A stretch of 64,000 nt of DNA from Alteromonas stellipolaris. Lineage in GTDB: Bacteria; Pseudomonadota; Gammaproteobacteria; Enterobacterales; Alteromonadaceae. Below are positions 57,643-64,000 of this stretch, piece by piece; positions within the stretch are counted from its first letter, which is position 1; every line of letters starts with the position of its first letter. The notes beneath the pieces were generated by a model, which was not told the DNA's origin, ran no database searches, and was given only the letters and a program-made list of their open reading frames with translations. Both the position numbers and the translations under genes were made by a program. The DNA lies in the NCBI RefSeq assembly GCF_001562115.1, contig NZ_CP013926.1, positions 1,798,001-1,862,000 of the forward strand. The letters run 5' to 3'.

Positions 57643-57714
57643 CGGGTCTTCCATTCATCTCCTTTTCGGATTACCTTCATGGGTAAATACGGGAAGTTAT
57701 AAAAAGGAAAACAA

Positions 57715-58167
57715 ATGAAATTTACTCGTTCACTATCTATCTTCACTGGTTTAGCTTTGCTATTAACAGTATCAGCGTGCTCTGACGACGAGCCCAATGC
57801 TGATATTAAAAAAGACATGACTATGACTGAAAAAGACTCTAAAAAGCCATCTAATGATTTGATTGCTAAAACCGCAGAACAAAAACGTCTTAGTGCTTCC
57901 GATGCACCTAGTGAAGTTACCCTAACCGGCACTATTGTGTACAAAGAAATGGAAGGTGGCTTCTATGCCTTTATCGCAGAAAACGGCGAGCGCTACACAC
58001 TTCGAAAACTGGATAAGAAATTTCATAGAAATGGCCTGATCGTGAAGGTTACCGGTATGCCTATGCCTGACGTCATGACTATCACACAATACGGCACCGT
58101 GTTGCAGGTTAAAAGTGTTGAAATACTCGACGCTAGCAGAGTGATAGGAAACGCATCTTCTCACTAA
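57715..58167 (+). CDS. Small lipoprotein, function unknown
   Basis: A 150-residue exported protein with lipobox TVSAC (Cys21), a charged linker of about 45 residues and a C-terminal beta-rich part (VTLTGTIVYKEMEGGFYAFIAENGERYTL), which looks like a small OB-type barrel. No family is recognised with confidence. The ribosome site AAAAAGGAAA is strong. Confidence 0.78.
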   Translation: MKFTRSLSIFTGLALLLTVSACSDDEPNADIKKDMTMTEKDSKKPSNDLIAKTAEQKRLSASDAPSEVTLTGTIVYKEMEGGFYAFIAENGERYTLRKLDKKFHRNGLIVKVTGMPMPDVMTITQYGTVLQVKSVEILDASRVIGNASSH

Positions 58168-58273
58168 GCATACTTCGACTAAGTGTTGCTTTGCTGGGCT
58201 TGAAACAGGGAACGGTGATCGATTACGGCTAACTACGCCGTACAAACACCACTGTTAATAGTAGGAGTAACAA

Positions 58274-59275
58274 ATGATTAATGCATACGCAGCAAAAGAG
58301 CCAGGCGGAAAACTGGAAAAGTTTGAATATGATCCTGGCGAATTAGCCTCTCATGATGTTGAGATAGACGTAGAGAGCTGCGGTATTTGTCATAGTGACT
58401 TAAGCATGTTGGATAATGAATGGGGTATAAGTGAGTACCCTTTCGTTCCAGGCCATGAAGTAGTAGGAAAAATAAGTGCGATAGGCGATCACGTTACCTC
58501 GTTAAAAGTAGGTCAACGAGTGGGCCTAGGATGGCATGCTGGCTATTGTAATAGCTGCGGTACCTGTGAATCTGGCGATCAAAATTTATGTTCTAATGCC
58601 ACTATGACTATTGGTGGCCGCCACGGTGGTTTTGCCGATAAAGTTCGTGCTCAAGCCACAGCAGTAGTTCCTATTCCTGACGGCGTAGACCCTCAAAGTG
58701 CTGGGCCATTATTTTGTGGCGGCATCACAGTATTTAATCCTCTCATTCAATTTGATATCAAGCCCACTTCCGTGGTTGGCGTGGTAGGGATTGGCGGCTT
58801 AGGTCACTTAGCATTGCAGTTTTTAAATGCCTGGGGGTGTAAGGTTGTTGCTTTCACGTCCAGTGAGTCGAAGAAAAAAGAAGCGTTAGAGCTTGGTGCT
58901 CATGAAACCTTAAATAGCCGTGATGAAGAGGAACTCAAAGCCGCTGCAGGTAAGTTTGACCTTATTATTTCTACCGTGAATGTGAAGCTTGATTGGAACT
59001 TATACCTATCGACATTAGCGCCTAAAGGCCGTTTACACTTTGTTGGCGCAACCTTAGAGCCATTAGATATAGGCGCGTTTAACCTTATTGGAGGCCAGCG
59101 CTCGGTTTCAGGTTCTCCGGTAGGTAGCCCAGCAACCATTAAAACCATGCTGGATTTTGCGGCACTGCATGATATTGCTCCTGTTACCGAAACGTTTAAA
59201 TTCGATGAAGTTAACGAAGCAGTACAACGGCTTCGTGATGGTAAAGCTCACTATCGTGTGGTGTTAACCAAATAG
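58274..59275 (+). CDS. Zinc-dependent alcohol dehydrogenase (cinnamyl-alcohol/AdhC-like)
   Basis: A 333-residue medium-chain dehydrogenase. Catalytic zinc ligands lie in CGICHSD and GHEVVG. The structural zinc site is [15 protein letters not shown], and the NADP(H)-binding loop is [14 protein letters not shown]. The layout matches the NADPH-dependent aldehyde reductase/cinnamyl-alcohol group; the substrate is unknown. A TAGGAGT ribosome site precedes the ATG. It is part of the insert between prs and rplY. Confidence 0.9.
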   Translation: MINAYAAKEPGGKLEKFEYDPGELASHDVEIDVESCGICHSDLSMLDNEWGISEYPFVPGHEVVGKISAIGDHVTSLKVGQRVGLGWHAGYCNSCGTCESGDQNLCSNATMTIGGRHGGFADKVRAQATAVVPIPDGVDPQSAGPLFCGGITVFNPLIQFDIKPTSVVGVVGIGGLGHLALQFLNAWGCKVVAFTSSESKKKEALELGAHETLNSRDEEELKAAAGKFDLIISTVNVKLDWNLYLSTLAPKGRLHFVGATLEPLDIGAFNLIGGQRSVSGSPVGSPATIKTMLDFAALHDIAPVTETFKFDEVNEAVQRLRDGKAHYRVVLTK

Positions 59276-59363
59276 GCTGTACTTTACTGCTAAGTAAAGC
59301 CTCACCAATACATAAACATATGCCAAGTAAAATTTGTATGTTATAGGTCTCGGTGTTAGAATT

Positions 59364-59452
59364 CGCCGCCCTCAAAATTTGAGGCGGCGATTGTTGCTTA
59401 CAAATTGTAACTGCAACGCCCTATAACGTAGGTTCTGGTCGCAAGAACTTAC
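59364..59452 (+). promoter_or_regulatory. Hairpins and possible promoter upstream of rplY
   Basis: A GC-rich hairpin at 59364-59389 (CGCCGCC...GGCGGCG with one bulge) may end the alcohol-dehydrogenase transcript. A second hairpin at 59428-59452 (GTAGGTTCT / AGAACTTAC, one wobble pair) lies 29 bases before rplY. A -35/-10 pair TTACAA-N18-TATAAC (59398-59427) would start transcription within the second hairpin, so the two readings conflict. Confidence 0.35.
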
Positions 59453-59480
59453 ATTCTTAATTTTTTATTGGAGACATATA

Positions 59481-60113
59481 ATGTCTAAAGCAATTTTTAC
59501 TCTGGACGCTACTGTACGTACAGACCTAGGGAAAGGTGCGAGCCGCCGCCTACGTCGTGAAGACAAGCTTCCTGGTATCATCTACGGTGGTGAAGAAGCA
59601 CCAGTGTCGATTACTCTTGAGCACAACAAAGTAAACAACGCCGCTGATTTTGAAGCGTTCTACTCTCACGTTCTTACTTTGAACGTAGACGGAAAAGCTG
59701 TTGAAGTACTTGTTAAAGACATGCAACGTCACGCTTTCAAGCCTCGTATTCTTCACGTTGACTTCCAGCGCGTAATCGCAGGTCAAGAGTTACACACTAA
59801 CGTACCTCTTCACTTCATCAACGAAGACAAGTCTGCAGCAATCAAAGCTGGCGGTATCGCTGAGCACCACGTAAACGAAATCGAAATTACGTGTCTGCCT
59901 AAAGATCTTCCAGAATTCATCGAAGTAGATATTGCTAACGTTGAAATGGATTCTACTCTTCACTTGTCTGACCTTACGCTACCTGCTGGTATCACGTCTG
60001 TTGAGCTTGGAAAAGACGACGAGACGCATGACCTTGCAGTAGTAACTGTTAAGCCTGCTCCTAAAGCAGCTGAAGCAGAAGAAGGCGACGAAGAAGCAGC
60101 TTCTGAGGAATAA
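59481..60113 (+). CDS. rplY: 50S ribosomal protein L25 with CTC domain
   Basis: L25 binds 5S rRNA. This is the long (210-residue) TL5/CTC form, with the 5S-binding N-terminal half ([21 protein letters not shown]) and a C-terminal beta domain ending in an acidic [11 protein letters not shown] tail. The ribosome site GGAG is clear. pth and ychF follow, the conserved order. Confidence 0.95.
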   Translation: MSKAIFTLDATVRTDLGKGASRRLRREDKLPGIIYGGEEAPVSITLEHNKVNNAADFEAFYSHVLTLNVDGKAVEVLVKDMQRHAFKPRILHVDFQRVIAGQELHTNVPLHFINEDKSAAIKAGGIAEHHVNEIEITCLPKDLPEFIEVDIANVEMDSTLHLSDLTLPAGITSVELGKDDETHDLAVVTVKPAPKAAEAEEGDEEAASEE

Positions 60114-60118
60114 TCAGC

Positions 60119-60700
60119 TTGGCTGATATCCGACTTATCGTGGGCCTGGGAAATCCAGGCCCCGAATATGATAATACCCGACACAATGCCGGTGAATGGT
60201 TTCTAAACCAACTTGCCGACACCTTCAATACCCCGCTAAAACCAGAATCCAAATTCTTCGGTAAAACAGCCCGCGTTACAATTGCTGGTCAAGATGTGCG
60301 TTTGCTCTACCCCACCACTTTTATGAATAAAAGCGGCCAAGCAGTAGCGGCATTAGCCAATTTCTACCGTATTGAACCCGAACAAATTTTAGTGGCCTTT
60401 GATGAACTTGACTTACCTCCTGGTGTAGCAAAATACAAAGTAGGCGGTAGCTCTAGTCAAAATGGTATTAGAGATATTGTGGCAAAATTGGGTAACAATA
60501 AAGACTTCTTACGCTTGCGTATTGGTATTGGACATCCGGGTCACAAAAGCCGTGTTACCGGACATGTATTAGGTAAGCCACCCGCTGACGAAAAAATGGC
60601 CATAGAAAGTGCTATTGACGAAGCTGTGCGTTGTACTGAAATACTCCTTAAGAACGACCTTAAGCAAGCGCAAAATCGGCTACACTCCTTTAAGGCGTGA
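60119..60700 (+). CDS. pth: Peptidyl-tRNA hydrolase
   Basis: Pth frees tRNA from prematurely released peptidyl-tRNA. The 193-residue protein has [22 protein letters not shown] with catalytic His22, and [12 protein letters not shown]. The start is TTG 60119, five bases after rplY, with GAGGAA inside the rplY end as ribosome site. Confidence 0.96.
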   Translation: MADIRLIVGLGNPGPEYDNTRHNAGEWFLNQLADTFNTPLKPESKFFGKTARVTIAGQDVRLLYPTTFMNKSGQAVAALANFYRIEPEQILVAFDELDLPPGVAKYKVGGSSSQNGIRDIVAKLGNNKDFLRLRIGIGHPGHKSRVTGHVLGKPPADEKMAIESAIDEAVRCTEILLKNDLKQAQNRLHSFKA

Positions 60701-60738
60701 GCCTAAGCTAGCACTAATTCCAGACAAGGATCCCTATC

Positions 60739-61830
60739 ATGGGTTTTAAATGCGGTATTGTTGGACTACCAAACGTAGGTAAATCAACACTCTTTAATGC
60801 ACTGACAAAAGCAGGTATTGAAGCGGCAAACTTCCCTTTTTGTACCATAGAGCCCAACACAGGCGTTGTACCTGTACCGGATCTTCGCTTGGACAAACTG
60901 GCTGAAATTGTAAACCCTCAGCGTGTTATTCCAACGACGATGGAATTCGTTGATATTGCAGGTTTGGTTGAAGGCGCTTCAAAAGGTGAAGGTTTAGGCA
61001 ATAAATTCCTAGCTAACATCCGAGAAACCGATGCGATTGGCCACGTGGTTCGCTGTTTCGATAACGAAAACATTGTTCACGTTGCAGGTAAAGTTAACCC
61101 ACAAGACGATATTGATATTATTAATACCGAGCTTGCGCTTTCAGACTTAGAAACCACAGAAAAAGCCCTACACCGTGTTGCTAAACGCGCTAAAGGTGGC
61201 GATTCTGATGCTAAGTATGAGCTTAAAGTATTAGAAAAGATTAAGCCTCACTTAGATGAAGGTTTATTACTTCGTTCTTTAGAACTGACTAAAGAAGAGC
61301 ACGCTGCAATCAGCTACATGAATATGCTTACCCTTAAGCCAACCATGTACATTGCAAACGTTGACGAAGACGGTTTCGAAAATAACCCATACTTAGACAA
61401 AGTACGCGCTATCGCTGAAGGCGAAAATGCCGTAGTTGTTGCAGTATGTGCGGCTATCGAGTCTGATATTGCTGAGCTTGAAGATGACGAGCGTGAAGAA
61501 TTCATGCAAGACATGGGGCTTGAAGAGCCAGGTCTTAACCGTGTTATTCGTGCTGGCTATAACTTGCTTACGCTTCAAACCTACTTCACGGCAGGTGTTA
61601 AAGAAGTACGTGCATGGACCTTTCCTGAAGGCTCAACTGCACCACAAGCAGCAGGTAAGATTCACACAGACTTCGAGAAAGGCTTTATTCGTGCCGAAAT
61701 CGTCAGCTACGATCACTTTGTTGAATTCAACGGTGAACAAGGCGCGAAAGATGCCGGTAAGTGGCGCTTAGAAGGTAAAGAATACATTGTTAAAGATGGC
61801 GATGTTATTCACTTTAGATTTAACGTGTAA
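60739..61830 (+). CDS. ychF: Redox-regulated ATPase YchF
   Basis: A 363-residue Obg-family P-loop protein ([38 protein letters not shown]) with a TGS domain at the C-terminus ([18 protein letters not shown]). The altered G4 motif explains its preference for ATP. It binds ribosomes and is involved in stress response. The ribosome site is AAGGA. Confidence 0.96.
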   Translation: MGFKCGIVGLPNVGKSTLFNALTKAGIEAANFPFCTIEPNTGVVPVPDLRLDKLAEIVNPQRVIPTTMEFVDIAGLVEGASKGEGLGNKFLANIRETDAIGHVVRCFDNENIVHVAGKVNPQDDIDIINTELALSDLETTEKALHRVAKRAKGGDSDAKYELKVLEKIKPHLDEGLLLRSLELTKEEHAAISYMNMLTLKPTMYIANVDEDGFENNPYLDKVRAIAEGENAVVVAVCAAIESDIAELEDDEREEFMQDMGLEEPGLNRVIRAGYNLLTLQTYFTAGVKEVRAWTFPEGSTAPQAAGKIHTDFEKGFIRAEIVSYDHFVEFNGEQGAKDAGKWRLEGKEYIVKDGDVIHFRFNV

Positions 61831-61873
61831 TAAGCAATATAGCCTAGGCTAGCGCTTATTTTAACGTACAAAG

Positions 61874-61900
61874 AACCACCCTTATGGGTGGTTTTTTTTG
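61874..61900 (+). terminator. Intrinsic terminator after ychF
   Basis: An 8-bp perfect stem AACCACCC / GGGTGGTT, TTAT loop, followed by a T run. Confidence 0.9.
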
Positions 61901-62010
61901 CCTGTAAAATTAGTTGTTGATTTACCAGCCAGTGAGTCGTTATTTTAAACACATAAAAAGACACTCATAACAGTGCTTATAATAAGATTTTCATTAGGGC
62001 TTACAATAAA

Positions 62011-62973
62011 ATGATAAAAAACCTCTTACATTCACTTTCAGTACCTTCACAGATTTCAGCACTGGTAGTTTCGCTTTGTGTGGCATTTTTAGGTTTAAGC
62101 AGCGTTTCATCAATCGCGCACGCAGAAGATCATGAGAAAAGCCATGAGGCCACTCAGATAAAAGAAAAACTCTTGTTGGATACCGACATCACCAATAAAT
62201 GGTACAAGGTGCCCACTAAACATACCGTTACGCTTGAAACACACTATGGTGATGTAGTCATCGCGCTTAATCCCGCTTTAGCCCCCCATCATGTAAAACG
62301 ATTCCGTAAGCTAATTAAAACTGACTTTTATCAACAGGAGTACTTCTATCGCGTGGTAGATGGCTTTGTAGCACAAGGAGGGAGTAATGAAAGCCATGAG
62401 CCCTCGCCAGAAACAAGTAATCTTCAAGCAGAGTTTATTGCCCCTCTGTCAGCTTCTGCTGTAGTAATTGAAGAAAACGACATGTTCGCCCCTGCTACAG
62501 GTTTTCTAAATGGCTTTCCTGTGGGAATGGACAAGGCGCGCAATGAAATGTGGGCGCTTCACTGCCCTGGCACTGTCGCTTTTGCCCGTAATAGTGAAAA
62601 GGACACAGCCAGTACCGAGTTTTATATTGTGATTGGGCAAGCCCCAAGACATTTAGATAGAAATATGTCTGTTATTGGGCGTGTGCTTGATGGAATGGAC
62701 GTATTGCAGCAATTACCAAGGGGTCCAATAGAGAATAGCGGCGTTATTGAAGTACCTTCAGATAAGAGCCAAATAAAAAATAGTGCCCTTGGGAACAAAG
62801 ATACGTCAGGTAAACAGTATTATATTCAGCTTCCATCCCACCCCGAATACCAAAAACGTATGAAAACTGGGCAAACACTCGATAATTCTTTCTTTCATGA
62901 TAAAATTTATAGTCCAAGACCGATAGACGTTTGCTATTACCAGACTAAAACTTCATCAACACCATGGAATTAA
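62011..62973 (+). CDS. Periplasmic cyclophilin-type peptidyl-prolyl isomerase
   Basis: A 320-residue exported protein: a signal peptide ending around SSIAHA, then a cyclophilin domain (VTLETHYGDVVIALNP, FYRVVDGFVAQGG, GTVAFARNSEKDTASTEFYI, HLDRNMSVIGRVLDGMDVL). About 35 extra residues in the domain and a C-terminal extension make it longer than PpiA. It probably helps fold exported proteins. The ribosome site before the ATG is weak. Confidence 0.88.
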   Translation: MIKNLLHSLSVPSQISALVVSLCVAFLGLSSVSSIAHAEDHEKSHEATQIKEKLLLDTDITNKWYKVPTKHTVTLETHYGDVVIALNPALAPHHVKRFRKLIKTDFYQQEYFYRVVDGFVAQGGSNESHEPSPETSNLQAEFIAPLSASAVVIEENDMFAPATGFLNGFPVGMDKARNEMWALHCPGTVAFARNSEKDTASTEFYIVIGQAPRHLDRNMSVIGRVLDGMDVLQQLPRGPIENSGVIEVPSDKSQIKNSALGNKDTSGKQYYIQLPSHPEYQKRMKTGQTLDNSFFHDKIYSPRPIDVCYYQTKTSSTPWN

Positions 62974-63079
62974 GTTTAGGTTTATTGGCGAAATTTGATT
63001 AAATTCGCTGCACTTTGACTAGATTTTAGACCTGAACGCACAGATATTAGCCACTTAGAAAAAGTTCGTAAAAAAGGGG

Positions 63080-63108
63080 TTGACGGTCGCCAGTCATATC
63101 CGCATAAT
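63080..63108 (+). promoter_or_regulatory. Sigma-70 promoter of the tRNA operon
   Basis: TTGACG, exactly 17 bases, CATAAT, then a GC-rich discriminator (ACGCGCC), as expected for a stringently controlled tRNA operon; it lies 36 bases before tRNA-Met. Confidence 0.85.
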
Positions 63109-63144
63109 ACGCGCCACTTCCTGAGAGGGAAAAGAAAAGCCGGA

Positions 63145-63221
63145 GGCTATGTAGCTCAGTTGGTTAGAGCACATCACTCATAATGATGGGGTCGCAAGTT
63201 CGAATCTCGCCATAGCCACCA
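63145..63221 (+). tRNA. tRNA-Met (CAT), elongator
   Basis: A 77-base cloverleaf with acceptor GGCTATG / CATAGCC, CCA encoded; loop CTCATAA gives anticodon CAT. The fully paired first acceptor base pair marks it as an elongator form. Confidence 0.95.
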
Positions 63222-63260
63222 ATTTTCTTTTTATCTAACTTCTCTAGAGGTTCTGACTGT

Positions 63261-63345
63261 GCGGGAGTGGTGGAATTGGTAGACACGCTGGATTTAGGTT
63301 CCAGTGCTTCACGGCGTGAGAGTTCAAGTCTCTCCTTCCGCACCA
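63261..63345 (+). tRNA. tRNA-Leu (TAG)
   Basis: An 85-base class II tRNA with long variable arm, acceptor GCGGGAG / CTTCCGC and CCA. Anticodon loop TTTAGGT gives TAG. Confidence 0.96.
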
Positions 63346-63349
63346 CAGT

Positions 63350-63425
63350 TGGGGTATAGCCAAGTTGGTAAGGCAGCGGGTTTTGATCCCGCCATTCGTA
63401 GGTTCGAGTCCTGCTACCCCAGCCA
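63350..63425 (+). tRNA. tRNA-Gln (TTG), copy 2
   Basis: A 76-base cloverleaf, base-for-base the same as the gene at 53927; anticodon TTG, CCA encoded. It starts five bases after tRNA-Leu. Confidence 0.97.
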
Positions 63426-63466
63426 TTTTTTCCTAGTAATTGCGCTTTTGCTGCGTGGTTATCACT

Positions 63467-63542
63467 TGGGGTATAGCCAAGTTGGTAAGGCAGCGGGTTT
63501 TGATCCCGCCATTCGTAGGTTCGAGTCCTGCTACCCCAGCCA
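63467..63542 (+). tRNA. tRNA-Gln (TTG), copy 3
   Basis: A 76-base cloverleaf, identical to the copies at 53927 and 63350; last gene of the Met-Leu-Gln-Gln operon. Confidence 0.97.
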
Positions 63543-63550
63543 TACATAAG

Positions 63551-63579
63551 AAACCGGTCCTTCGACCGGTTTTTTGTTT
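63551..63579 (+). terminator. Intrinsic terminator of the tRNA operon
   Basis: A 9-bp perfect stem AAACCGGTC / GACCGGTTT with a CTTC loop and a T run. Confidence 0.92.
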
Positions 63580-63848
63580 TCTGCATCAATAAAGTTGTAA
63601 TCTAACTACTTATTCCCTCTTCACTCTTTTTTTCCACATGCTACTATATTTGCTTACTGTGTCTTTTGAGCGCTTTCCTGCAAGATACTTTCTTCTACGG
63701 TGCTTTTGTTAAGGTGCTTTCCATTGAAGTGCTTTAGATTAAATGTGCTCAAGATTTAGATATTAGCCTTTTAAGGTATTCGTCTTTACGCGAATAACAG
63801 CCTCTTTAGAATTTCTACGAGTCTCACAACAAAAACAAAGGAAAACGC
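63580..63848 (+). promoter_or_regulatory. Gene-free region upstream of the AGCS symporter
   Basis: About 270 AT-rich bases without a gene. It holds three near-copies of GTGCTTT (63700, 63714, 63729) and a fourth GTGCTC (63745) at about 15-base intervals. No promoter can be assigned firmly. Confidence 0.3.
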
Positions 63849-64000
63849 GTGATATACGACTTTGTCTCGGCGGTGAATAACGTCTTATGGGGTAACGGCC
63901 AAGTATTAATTATAATGCTATTGGCGTGTGGTATTTGGTTTACCGTTAAATTAGGTGGTGTTCAATTACGTCATTTTGGTCACATGTTTTCCTTATTGAA
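63849..64000 (+). CDS. AGCS-family sodium:alanine/glycine symporter, N-terminal part
   Basis: Runs off the window end. The 50 visible residues (start FVSAVNNVLWGNGQVLIIMLL, then a membrane helix and FTVKLGGVQLRHFGHMFSLL) match the N-terminus of AlsT/DagA-type symporters, which import alanine or glycine with sodium. GTG 63849 follows AAAGGAAAA at good spacing. Confidence 0.88.
   Translation, partial: MIYDFVSAVNNVLWGNGQVLIIMLLACGIWFTVKLGGVQLRHFGHMFSLL

Noticed and set aside
63164..63589. Open frames on both strands across the tRNA cluster, with repeated peptide units
   Set aside because: They are translations of the tRNA-Gln copies, whose identity creates apparent protein repeats; the same peptide appears at the tRNA near 53927.

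Overview
The window looks like a chromosomal segment of a marine gammaproteobacterium of the Alteromonadaceae (Alteromonas-like). I infer this from gene order: hemA-prfA-prmC...kdsA back to back with lolB-ispE-tRNA-Gln-prs, rplY-pth-ychF, seqA-pgm, gcvA-ygdD-rlmM and yffB-dapE. SeqA, GcvA and LolB are also present, codon use is moderately AT-rich, and there are several cyclic-di-GMP genes. I see no insertion sequence, integrase, prophage or CRISPR array. Most of the window is core chromosome with small accessory inserts.

Layout. 1-5520: a purine-degradation operon (xdhB fragment, xdhC, uraD, uraH, guaD, puuD) taking guanine/xanthine through urate to allantoin. 5611-8527: a PAS-GGDEF diguanylate cyclase and a secreted metallo-beta-lactamase-fold protein behind a 21-bp palindrome. 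8695-12291: a PhoX/DUF839-like lipoprotein with a collagen-like stalk, followed by a lipoprotein with two haem-c motifs; a possible Pho box lies upstream. 12671-18871: a TPR-GGDEF protein, tRNA-Val, a patatin-like lipase, and hmgA and hpd of tyrosine catabolism. 19003-22904: a VOC protein, a dense DnaA-box cluster, an ACT-domain protein, a PTS-EIIA-like protein without its phosphorylatable histidine, yffB, dapE and an M15 peptidase. 23011-26603: small genes, astE and an EAL protein. 26855-31967: glgP, pgm and seqA. 32186-36204: a MoxR/DUF58/transglutaminase operon.

36205-39836 is the most system-like accessory region. A sigma-54-type promoter with an NtrC-like site upstream and an attenuator-like terminator in the leader precedes an FNT-family channel gene, a PP2C phosphatase/Ser-Thr kinase fusion and cyanase. 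This suggests nitrogen-controlled use of cyanate or nitrite. 39970-45954: fusA2, rlmM, a DUF423 gene, a hydrolase, gcvA and a small secreted protein. 46017-53921: kdsA, sirB2, an HD-GYP response regulator, prmC, prfA and hemA on the minus strand, divergent from lolB and ispE. 53927-62973: tRNA-Gln, prs, an inserted block (GGDEF-EAL protein, lipoprotein, alcohol dehydrogenase), rplY, pth, ychF and a periplasmic cyclophilin. 63080-63579: a tRNA operon Met-Leu-Gln-Gln with clear promoter and terminator. The window ends inside an AGCS sodium:amino-acid symporter gene.

The best leads are the FNT-kinase/phosphatase-cyanase locus, the PhoX-like/cytochrome lipoprotein pair, the DnaA-box cluster, the histidine-less EIIA-like protein, and a SeqA with a long histone-H1-like linker.
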